DNA of 23,448 nucleotides from Aliidiomarina sp047920995 (lineage in GTDB: Bacteria; Pseudomonadota; Gammaproteobacteria; Enterobacterales; Alteromonadaceae): positions 1 through 23,448 of the forward strand of contig NZ_JBLRWZ010000037.1 in NCBI RefSeq assembly GCF_047920995.1, written 5' to 3'. The position numbers and the translations under genes are program-made. Positions 7,907 through 14,411 of the stretch are shown piece after piece. The notes under the pieces were generated by a model, which was given only the letters and a program-made list of their open reading frames with translations, made no database searches and was not told the origin of the DNA. Numbering within the stretch: position 1 is the stretch's first letter; every line of letters begins with the position of its first letter.

Positions 7907-8602
7907 TTAGCTTTCCAGTAACTCTGGCTCCATTACGCGATAGCCTCGGCCACGCACGGTTTGAATACGATCAGGGTGGCTTGGCAGTTTTTTGCGCACG
8001 TTACTAATATGCACATCTAACGAGCGATCGAATGGCCCAAGCTGACGCCCAAGCACTTGGGTAGAAAGGCTTTCTTTGGTTACCAATTGGCCATGATGCA
8101 TAATTAGCTGGCGCAATACTTCAAATTCGGTTGGCGTAAGGGTAAGGGCTGTACCATCACAAATAGCTTCGGCGTTCACGGTATCAAGCTCAAAGCCGGC
8201 ATAGCGGAGTTTCTCAACCTCAGGCATGCCATCGCCTTTTTTACTGCGGCGTAACAGTGCTTTAACCCGAGCCACAAGCTCGCGTGGATAAAATGGTTTC
8301 GGTAGGTAATCGTCTGCGCCAAGCTCTAAGCCCACCACGCGATCTACATCATCACCACGAGCAGTAAGCATTAACACCGGAGTTTCGATACCCGATTGGC
8401 GTAAGTGCTTCAGCACTTGCAAGCCATCCATTTCTGGCAACATGATATCGAGTAGAATCAGCGAGAATTTACCTTCGGTGGCCGTATTCAAGCCCGCTTT
8501 ACCGTCTTCAACAGTGGTTAATCGAATGCCCTCGCGAGCAAATACATCAGTAAGCATTGTGCCTAAATCTGCATCATCATCAATTAGTAGAACATTCACC
8601 AC
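7907..8602 (-). CDS. cpxR: CpxR-like OmpR-family response regulator
   Basis: The 231-residue regulator has a receiver domain with an acidic pocket (LLIDDDAD), phospho-acceptor Asp52 in LLDIMLPEMDG, Thr80 and Lys102 (PKPF), then an OmpR-type winged helix. Segments QVLGRQLGPFDRSLDVHISNVRKKL and TVRGRGYRVM closely resemble CpxR. Translation starts at GTG: two GTG codons stand in tandem at 8602 and 8599, with no in-frame ATG, and a GGAAGG ribosome-binding site fits either. Phosphorylated CpxR binds GTAAA direct repeats, and such repeats lie about 110-180 bp upstream, which suggests autoregulation. Confidence 0.9.
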   Translation of the reverse strand: MVNVLLIDDDADLGTMLTDVFAREGIRLTTVEDGKAGLNTATEGKFSLILLDIMLPEMDGLQVLKHLRQSGIETPVLMLTARGDDVDRVVGLELGADDYLPKPFYPRELVARVKALLRRSKKGDGMPEVEKLRYAGFELDTVNAEAICDGTALTLTPTEFEVLRQLIMHHGQLVTKESLSTQVLGRQLGPFDRSLDVHISNVRKKLPSHPDRIQTVRGRGYRVMEPELLES

Positions 8603-8634
8603 AATTCACCTTCCTTTTCACTGTTCGTTATAAG

Positions 8635-8660
8635 CGCTACCTGAAATCGCTACCTGCAAT
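8635..8660. repeat. 13-bp tandem direct repeat, two copies, in the cpxR leader
   Basis: CGCTACCTGAAAT is followed directly by CGCTACCTGCAAT (12 of 13 identical). It lies in the untranslated region between the predicted cpxR promoter and its GTG. No function is evident. Confidence 0.6.
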
Positions 8661-8694
8661 TGCAACTGGGGATGCAGGCTAGGAACGTTTCTCT

Positions 8695-8739
8695 ATTGTA
8701 GCAAACTCTCTTTACAATCTTTACATTTCTCTAATTTAC
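8695..8739 (-). promoter_or_regulatory. Candidate CpxR box (GTAAA repeats) and cpxR promoter
   Basis: On the minus strand GTAAA occurs at 8739-8735, 8724-8720 and 8715-8711; the last two are a direct repeat with a 4-bp spacer, within the range accepted for CpxR boxes. A further GTAAA lies at 8781-8777. TACAAT (8700-8695) is a good -10, and the expected -35 position overlaps the repeat pair, as in an activator-dependent promoter. Sequence match is seen; CpxR autoregulation is inferred. Confidence 0.5.
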
Positions 8740-8837
8740 GCGTTACTCACTTACTTGCGAGTTACTTTTCATTCCCTTTACAATTGCCCAGTGCTGCTTT
8801 TTCACGGCATTGCATAAGGAATATACAAGCCCTCACG

Positions 8838-10334
8838 TTAGCGTTTACTGAGCTTACGGGTAAGCGTATTGCGGCCCCACCCCAAACGCGTTGCCGCGTT
8901 CTGCCGATGGTTATCGGTTTGCGCTAGCGCAGCATCGATCGCCATACCTTCAATTTCGGCGAGCAACGCACTGCAACGTTGGTTATCACTGCCATCAAGC
9001 GCAGCTAGAAACTCGGCATACAGCGCATTGCGCCATTCCGGGCTGCTACTTGTGGTGTTAACCGAGCTTATAAATGAGCTGCTTGCGGGTTCTTGCTGAG
9101 CTTCATCATTAGATTTCAGCCCGGCTTTCTGTGCTAATTCAACGTTATGCTTAAATTCACTGGGCAGCTCATCGCTATCCACCACATCGCCGCTCGCCAT
9201 TACCGTTATCCAACGGCACGTGTTTTCTAACTGCCGCACATTGCCTGGCCAATCAGCCTGCTGCAGCAGGTTCATCGCCTTTACCGTTAAACGTTTGCTC
9301 GGCATGTGTAACTCTTCGGCAGCACTTTGCAGAAAATGTTCCACCAGTGCAGGAATATCGCTGCGCCGTTCATGCAAGGCCGGTAATTGCACATGAATCA
9401 CGTTTAAGCGATGATATAAATCTTCCCGAAATACTCCCTCGGCTACGGCTTTACGCAAATCAATATGAGTTGCTGCAATTACCCGCACATTTACCGTTAC
9501 CAACTGGTGGCTGCCTACGGGATAAAATTGCCCTTCTGCCAGTGCTCGTAATAGCCGGGTTTGCACGGCTAACGGCATATCGCCAATTTCATCTAAGAAC
9601 AATGTACCGCCATCTGCTTGCTGAAAGCGCCCCTGCCTGCGGTTCTGTGCGCCGGTAAAGGCACCCTTTTCGTGGCCAAATAACTCTGATTCAATAAGCT
9701 CTGCTGGAATTGCCGCCATGTTCAGGGCCACAAAAGGCTTTTCAGCCCGCGGGCTGTGTTCATGTAACGCCCGCGCTACCAGTTCTTTACCTGTGCCAGA
9801 TTGGCCAGTGAGCAATACCGAAACGCTTGAGCGCGAAAGCCGGCCAATGGCCCGAAACACCTCTTGCATAGCCGATGATTCACCAATAATGCCGGTATCG
9901 TTATTCGCCAATGTTGGCCGCTCTGCCTCGCTGCGCGGTTTTACCGCCCGCTCAGCAATTGCCAGAACTTCATCTAAATCAAATGGCTTTGGTAAATACT
10001 CGAATGCACCACCTTTAAACGCGCGCACTGCGCTATCCAAATCCGAATGCGCGGTCATGATCACCACTGGTAAATCCGGAAATTGCTGTTGCAGCTCATG
10101 CAACACTTGCATGCCATCAATGCCCGGCATACGCACATCGGTAAGCACCAATGCCGGTGCAGGTACCTTGTTATCGGTAGCGCTGGCATCGGCTTGCTGT
10201 AACGCCGCCAGCGCGGTTAGAAATTGCTGCGGCTCGGCAAATACTTCAGGATGCCAATCGCCATTGCGAAACGCCCGCTCCAGCACCCAACGAATGGAAC
10301 TATCATCATCTAATATCCAAACTACACGGCTCAT
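8838..10334 (-). CDS. ntrC: Nitrogen regulation response regulator NtrC (NR-I)
   Basis: NtrC is the sigma-54 enhancer-binding activator of nitrogen-limitation genes. The 498-residue protein has a receiver domain with phospho-acceptor Asp66 (LVLTDVRMPGIDGMQ), an AAA+ domain with Walker A GQSGTGKE (about 177-184), the sigma-54-contacting GAFTGA loop (224-229) and Walker B TLFLDEIGD, and a C-terminal Fis-type helix-turn-helix (NHRQNAATRLGWGRNTLTRKL). The acceptor is usually near residue 54; the shift comes from an insertion of about 12 residues, rich in A, D and T, just before its beta strand. The start overlaps the ntrB stop as ATGA. Its likely targets, the three GCACC-N5-GGTGC dyads, are in this window. 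Confidence 0.97.
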   Translation of the reverse strand: MSRVVWILDDDSSIRWVLERAFRNGDWHPEVFAEPQQFLTALAALQQADASATDNKVPAPALVLTDVRMPGIDGMQVLHELQQQFPDLPVVIMTAHSDLDSAVRAFKGGAFEYLPKPFDLDEVLAIAERAVKPRSEAERPTLANNDTGIIGESSAMQEVFRAIGRLSRSSVSVLLTGQSGTGKELVARALHEHSPRAEKPFVALNMAAIPAELIESELFGHEKGAFTGAQNRRQGRFQQADGGTLFLDEIGDMPLAVQTRLLRALAEGQFYPVGSHQLVTVNVRVIAATHIDLRKAVAEGVFREDLYHRLNVIHVQLPALHERRSDIPALVEHFLQSAAEELHMPSKRLTVKAMNLLQQADWPGNVRQLENTCRWITVMASGDVVDSDELPSEFKHNVELAQKAGLKSNDEAQQEPASSSFISSVNTTSSSPEWRNALYAEFLAALDGSDNQRCSALLAEIEGMAIDAALAQTDNHRQNAATRLGWGRNTLTRKLSKR

Positions 10335-11530
10335 TCGCGGTTCTCCTGAGTTGCATCAACGTAGGGTAATACCACGGTGAATTCGGTGTGCCCCGGCCGG
10401 CTACTTACTTCAATTTTGCCCGCATGCTGGTGCACCAAGCTTTGCGCAATCGAAAGGCCTAAACCGGTGCCACCTTCGCGGCCGGTAACCAGCGGATAAA
10501 ACAACGTATCTTTTAAATCAGCGGCCACACCTGGGCCATTATCTTGCACACTGATCAGCGCGCACTGGCGATAGCGCTTACCATAAATGGTTTCTTGATG
10601 GCTTACTCGGGTGCGAATCACTAGCTGCTTTTCGCCCTGCTTATCTGCCGCCGCTTCATCTTCTGCGCCGGCGCTGTGGTTGCTATCGATTCGCAAAGCA
10701 CCCGTTCGCAAAGCATCCGTTCGCAAGGCATCTAGGGCGTTCTGCACAAGATTTAACAACACCTGCTCAATTTGATCGCCACTAATATATAAATCGGGCA
10801 AACTCGGATCGTAATCTTTGCTAATTACTACGTTGCACACAGGTTCGCTGCGGCGCAGCTCAAGCTGCACTACATCGAGTACACGTTGCAAAATTGCATG
10901 AATATTCTGCGGGCTGCGGGCGCTTGGCCGGTTCGGGCCCAGTAATCGATCTACCAGATTTCGCAACCGATCTGATTGCGCCATAATCAGTTGGGTAAAC
11001 TCGCGCTGTTCCTCACTGGCTAACTCGCTATGCAGCAACTGTGCAGCGCCACGAATGCCACCTAAGGGGTTCTTAATTTCGTGCGCCAAGCCACGCACCA
11101 GCTGTTGCGCTGCTTCCCGCTGATGTTGTTGGGCTTGTTCTTGGTTTATACGGCGAATTAAATCTACTTGTCGCACTTCAAGGAGCACGCTATTTCGTAA
11201 ATCGGGAAAGTGGGCTACCGATGCATTTAGCTCTACCGTTATCGCTTTACCATCGTGAAATACCCAACTTACATCACTATCGGCTAAGCTTTGATGATGA
11301 TTGGCTACGCTGCGCAACAGGTTCATATCAAAACTGCTGTAGCGTAAATGGCTATCGATGGGAGCGCCTATTAAACGCCGAGAACTGCCCGAGAATACGG
11401 CATCGGCGGCAGCATTGGCGTAACAAACATTAAGGTTGGCATCGAGTACCAACACCGCACTGGTAAGTTGGTCGGCAAGGGTAGGAGTTATCTGTGCTGC
11501 AGAATGTTGATCGTGCACTTGATTTGGCAT
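10331..11530 (-). CDS. ntrB: Nitrogen regulation sensor kinase NtrB (NR-II)
   Basis: NtrB phosphorylates NtrC under nitrogen limitation and, with PII bound, drives its dephosphorylation. The 399-residue soluble protein has an N-terminal PAS domain (about 15-125), the H box VRGLAHEIKNPLGGIRGAAQLL with His150, the N box QVLLNLVQNALDAL, and the ATP-lid motifs DNGPGV and GGTGLGLSIAQSLV. Between the N box and the next strand there is an extra stretch (about 268-302) containing three LRT-type pentapeptides and then an acidic low-complexity run; it arises partly from a 15-bp tandem repeat in the DNA. An AGGTGGGG ribosome-binding site precedes the ATG. It follows glnA, as in other Gammaproteobacteria. 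Confidence 0.95.
   Translation of the reverse strand: MPNQVHDQHSAAQITPTLADQLTSAVLVLDANLNVCYANAAADAVFSGSSRRLIGAPIDSHLRYSSFDMNLLRSVANHHQSLADSDVSWVFHDGKAITVELNASVAHFPDLRNSVLLEVRQVDLIRRINQEQAQQHQREAAQQLVRGLAHEIKNPLGGIRGAAQLLHSELASEEQREFTQLIMAQSDRLRNLVDRLLGPNRPSARSPQNIHAILQRVLDVVQLELRRSEPVCNVVISKDYDPSLPDLYISGDQIEQVLLNLVQNALDALRTDALRTGALRIDSNHSAGAEDEAAADKQGEKQLVIRTRVSHQETIYGKRYRQCALISVQDNGPGVAADLKDTLFYPLVTGREGGTGLGLSIAQSLVHQHAGKIEVSSRPGHTEFTVVLPYVDATQENRE
10690..10734. repeat. 15-bp tandem repeat, three copies, inside ntrB
   Basis: TTCGCAAAGCACCCG, TTCGCAAAGCATCCG and TTCGCAAGGCATCTA stand head to tail. On the coding strand they encode repeated ALRT(D/G) pentapeptides, so copy number can change without a frameshift. 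They lie in a variable insertion between the N box and the ATP lid of NtrB. Confidence 0.8.
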
Positions 11531-11620
11531 AGCCCCACCTTAAATATAAACCGAAGCATGCGCTTCGCCTTAGGGTTGGCTAGGAGTTGGTGCATGCTAG
11601 GAACATTGAGCACCGAGTAT

Positions 11621-11637
11621 TGCACCAAAGTGGTGCG
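11621..11637. promoter_or_regulatory. Candidate NtrC-binding site upstream of ntrB
   Basis: TGCACCAAAGTGGTGCG matches the NtrC consensus GCACC-N5-GGTGC. On the minus strand it sits between a TTGCGT and an AATACT hexamer that would form a weak sigma-70 promoter with an 18-bp spacer. This recalls E. coli glnLp, where NtrC represses ntrBC transcription. No sigma-54 promoter was seen between this site and ntrB, which favours repression over activation. Confidence 0.7.
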
Positions 11638-11651
11638 TTACGCAACAATTT

Positions 11652-11674
11652 CTGCTACGTAACTGCTACGTAAC
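11652..11674. repeat. 11-bp tandem direct repeat, two copies, between glnA and ntrB
   Basis: CTGCTACGTAA occurs twice head to tail. Each copy contains the palindrome TACGTA, so the two palindromes are 11 bp apart, about one helical turn. It is 15 bp from the NtrC dyad. It could be a paired operator or a simple slippage duplication. Confidence 0.6.
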
Positions 11675-11694
11675 TACACCGGCGCATCACGCAA

Positions 11695-13116
11695 TTAGCA
11701 TGAGTAGTACATATCAAACTCAACTGGGTGCGTGGTCATCATCAGTTTCTCAACTTCTTTCTGTTTCAGCGCAATGTAAGCATCGATCATATCGTCGCTC
11801 ATTACGCCGCCTTTGGTTAAGAATTCACGATCTTTATCCAGCGCTTCTAAAGCTTGTTCCAACGATTTTGCTACGGTTGGAATTTCTTTCGCTTCTTCCG
11901 CTGGTAAATCGTATAAATCTTTATCCATTGCATCGCCAGGATGGATTTTGTTTTGGATACCATCTAGGCCAGCCATCATCAGCGCAGTAAAGGCTAAGTA
12001 TGGGTTCGCAATTGGATCTGGGAAACGTGCTTCAATACGGCGCCCTTTCGGATTAGAAACCAAAGGAATACGAATTGATGCAGAGCGGTTACGAGCTGAG
12101 TACGCCAACATTACCGGTGCTTCAAAACCAGGTACCAAGCGCTTATACGAGTTGGTGCCCGGATTGGTGAACGCATTAATAGCGCGAGCATGCTTAATAA
12201 TACCGCCAATGTAATACAGCGCTAATTCAGATAGCCCGCCGTATTTATCACCCGAAAATAGGTTTTTACCATCTTTCGCTAAGCTCATATGTACGTGCAT
12301 ACCAGAACCGTTATCGCCTACTAATGGCTTCGGCATAAAGGTAGCCGTTTTGCCATAGGCGTGGGCAACGTTGTGCACTACATATTTAAAGATTTGAATT
12401 TCATCGGCTTTATTCGTAAGAGTATTGAAGCGGCACGCTACTTCGTTCTGGCCAGCGGTAGCTACTTCATGGTGATGCGCTTCTACAACTAAGCCCATAT
12501 CTTCCATTACTTCACACATTTCGCTACGAATTTCGTGTGATGAATCTACTGGTGGTACTGGGAAGTAACCGCCTTTCACACCTGGGCGATGGCCTTTGTT
12601 ACCACCTTCATAATCAGAACCTGAGTTCCATTTCGCTTCAATATCATCAATCTTGAAGAATGAACCACTCATATCGGTATGGAAGCGCACATCGTCAAAT
12701 AGGAAGAACTCTGGTTCTGGGCCCATTAAAGCTGCATCGGCAATGCCGGTAGACGTAAGGTATTCTTCTGCGCGGCGAGCAATAGAGCGTGGGTCACGAT
12801 CGTAACCTTGGCGCGTATCCGGCTCCAAAATAGAGCAGCGTAAAATAAGCGTTGGAATTTCTGAGAACGGGTCCATTACGGCTGTGTCTAAATCTGGCAT
12901 TAGCACCATGTCTGATTCATTAATGCCTTTCCAGCCCGAAATTGACGAGCCATCAAACATTTTTCCATCTTCGAAGAAATCTTCGTCGATTTGTGAAACA
13001 GGAATCGTAACGTGTTGCTCTTTACCTTTGGTATCGGTAAAGCGTAAATCAACAAAACGTACTTCGTTCTCGTCGATTAATTCCATGGTTGTTGCAACAG
13101 TTGCATGATTAGACAT
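11695..13116 (-). CDS. glnA: Glutamine synthetase, type I
   Basis: GlnA makes glutamine from glutamate, ammonia and ATP as a dodecamer, the main ammonium-assimilation step. The 473-residue length is right for GSI-beta. Visible signatures are FDGSSISGWKGINESDM near the N terminus, the metal- and glutamate-binding blocks GPEPEFFLFD, VEAHHHEVATAGQNE and NGSGMHVHMSL, the KRLVPGFEAPV and RNRSASIRIP ATP/active-site segments, and the adenylylation site KDLYDLPAEE with Tyr402. It is therefore likely inactivated by GlnE-type adenylylation. A GGAGG ribosome-binding site lies 6 nt before the ATG. A consensus sigma-54 promoter and two NtrC dyads lie upstream; ntrB and ntrC follow on the same strand. Confidence 0.98.
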   Translation of the reverse strand: MSNHATVATTMELIDENEVRFVDLRFTDTKGKEQHVTIPVSQIDEDFFEDGKMFDGSSISGWKGINESDMVLMPDLDTAVMDPFSEIPTLILRCSILEPDTRQGYDRDPRSIARRAEEYLTSTGIADAALMGPEPEFFLFDDVRFHTDMSGSFFKIDDIEAKWNSGSDYEGGNKGHRPGVKGGYFPVPPVDSSHEIRSEMCEVMEDMGLVVEAHHHEVATAGQNEVACRFNTLTNKADEIQIFKYVVHNVAHAYGKTATFMPKPLVGDNGSGMHVHMSLAKDGKNLFSGDKYGGLSELALYYIGGIIKHARAINAFTNPGTNSYKRLVPGFEAPVMLAYSARNRSASIRIPLVSNPKGRRIEARFPDPIANPYLAFTALMMAGLDGIQNKIHPGDAMDKDLYDLPAEEAKEIPTVAKSLEQALEALDKDREFLTKGGVMSDDMIDAYIALKQKEVEKLMMTTHPVEFDMYYSC

Positions 13117-13218
13117 AGAGCCTCCGGGCTTGAGTAATAACTGAAAAGGTAATGTACCTAAATTGCTAATTTGATAGTTGGTAAATTTGCTTGGTTAAAT
13201 TCCTTGCCGATAAATATA

Positions 13219-13233
13219 GCAAAAGCCGTGCCA
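13219..13233 (-). promoter_or_regulatory. Sigma-54 (-24/-12) promoter of glnA
   Basis: On the minus strand TGGCACGGCTTTTGC is an exact match to TGGCAC-N5-TTGC. The -24 GG and -12 GC are correctly spaced. Transcription would start near 13208, giving a leader of about 92 nt before the glnA ATG. The two NtrC dyads centred at 13391 and 13441 lie about 180 and 230 bp upstream of that start. The AT-rich tract at about 13261-13291 between them could help DNA bending. Element seen; usage inferred. Confidence 0.9.
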
Positions 13234-13382
13234 GTTGATCCGCTTTACCGCCAACCTATTGTTTTAAATTAATAAAATAATTAAATTTTGTTGCTGGCGA
13301 GCGCAATTACCGCTTTCTTTCGTGATTCGCGCAAAGAATGCTCGCAAATAAACATCCATAGCTCAGATTCTACACAGAGAAT

Positions 13383-13399
13383 TGCACCATTACGGTGCA
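13383..13399. promoter_or_regulatory. NtrC-binding site (glnA enhancer, proximal)
   Basis: TGCACCATTACGGTGCA fits GCACC-N5-GGTGC and is symmetric over TGCACC/GGTGCA. It is centred about 183 bp upstream of the predicted glnA start site and 50 bp from the second dyad. Confidence 0.85.
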
Positions 13400-13426
13400 T
13401 TAAATACCAAGCTAATTATTGAGCAT

Positions 13427-13455
13427 AAAAAACGCACCATTGTGGTGCGTTTTTT
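13427..13455 (-). terminator. Terminator of the dsbA-like gene whose stem is also an NtrC dyad
   Basis: A perfect 13-bp stem (13427-13439 with 13443-13455) closes a 3-nt loop. It begins with six A and ends with six T, so it can terminate in both directions, and lies 5 bp past the dsbA-like stop codon. The inner part, CGCACCATTGTGGTGCG (13433-13449), also fits the NtrC consensus GCACC-N5-GGTGC and would be the distal glnA enhancer. Confidence 0.85.
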
Positions 13456-13460
13456 GGTGT

Positions 13461-14168
13461 TTAATCCAAGCTGAGTAAGTATTCAATCAGCTGATTATAA
13501 TCTTGTTGGGTATTGATATCATTGGGCAACGGGTTTTTCACCAAATAACGGCCATTTACAACTACCGCTGGTACCCCAGGAATATTGTTAGCACGCATTT
13601 CTGCCAACGTTTGTTCCATAATGGCTTCCACTTCGCTGCTATCTGCCAGATCAAACACCGCTTGCTCATCTAAGCCTTGTTGGCGCAGAAACGTAGAAAG
13701 ATCGCTGAAATCTGGTAGTTCTGGCGCTTGGGCTTGATAGAATGCCAACATTTCTACTGCCACATCACGCTCTGCTGCTATGCTCGCTGCATGGAACATC
13801 CGTGCATCAAGTGCCCAACGCTGGTTAAATACGCCATGGCGGCGCACGATTGGCACATTTGGATTCGCTGCTTTAAAACCTTGCATAATCGGCTCAAAAC
13901 GCTGACACGCCGGGCAGCCTACCCACAGATACTCAACTAAATACGGTTCTTGCTGCTCTTGCTGCACCGGATGCTCTAGCACTCGATAATAGGTGCCTTC
14001 AGCGTAAGAGCGGCTTGCTTGCTCGCTGTTTGCTTGCCCATTGTTTGCTTGCCCAGCACTGCTCGCAGTTTCTACCGGCGCTTCACTACATGCGGCCAAA
14101 GCCAACATTGCAGCCCCAGCAACAAATACTGCGCGGAATGTGGTTAGCCAACCTCTATTTGTCATCAT
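13461..14168 (-). CDS. DsbA-family thiol:disulfide lipoprotein
   Basis: The 235-residue protein has a lipoprotein signal ending in LALAAC (lipid-accepting Cys27), so it is probably membrane-anchored and faces the periplasm. A flexible, Q/N/A/S-rich linker (about 36-54) leads into a thioredoxin-fold domain with the active site VGCPACQRF (Cys85, Cys88) and a cis-proline loop NIPGVPAVVVNGRY. DsbA-type enzymes introduce disulfides into exported proteins. The CPAC dipeptide differs from the CPHC of E. coli DsbA, which should change the redox potential. An AGGA ribosome-binding site precedes two adjacent ATG codons (14168 and 14165). It diverges from typA. The terminator 5 bp past its stop separates it from glnA. 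Confidence 0.88.
   Translation of the reverse strand: MMTNRGWLTTFRAVFVAGAAMLALAACSEAPVETASSAGQANNGQANSEQASRSYAEGTYYRVLEHPVQQEQQEPYLVEYLWVGCPACQRFEPIMQGFKAANPNVPIVRRHGVFNQRWALDARMFHAASIAAERDVAVEMLAFYQAQAPELPDFSDLSTFLRQQGLDEQAVFDLADSSEVEAIMEQTLAEMRANNIPGVPAVVVNGRYLVKNPLPNDINTQQDYNQLIEYLLSLD
14027..14056. repeat. 15-bp tandem repeat, two copies, in the DsbA-like linker
   Basis: TGTTTGCTTGCCCAT is followed by TGTTTGCTTGCCCAG. On the coding strand it gives repeated GQAN(N/S) in the linker between lipid anchor and thioredoxin domain. Linker length can therefore change without frameshift. Confidence 0.75.
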
Positions 14169-14411
14169 TATTTCCTATTCTATTAATTGCGTTGTACTCA
14201 TGGTAACGCACGCATGTTCTCAATTACCGAACAGCATGCTTACTCGCGAAAAATTCTGCCCTCAGCATAGCGTTACTCAGGGTAAAAACGTAGTATTTTC
14301 GTTAAATATACGCTTGTTATACATTAGATGCTTTTTTATTCAGTGAAATCAGCGTATGATCCGCCACCCTATGGCCCGATGGCCTTCACCACAGGTTAAA
14401 AATACAGTTTT

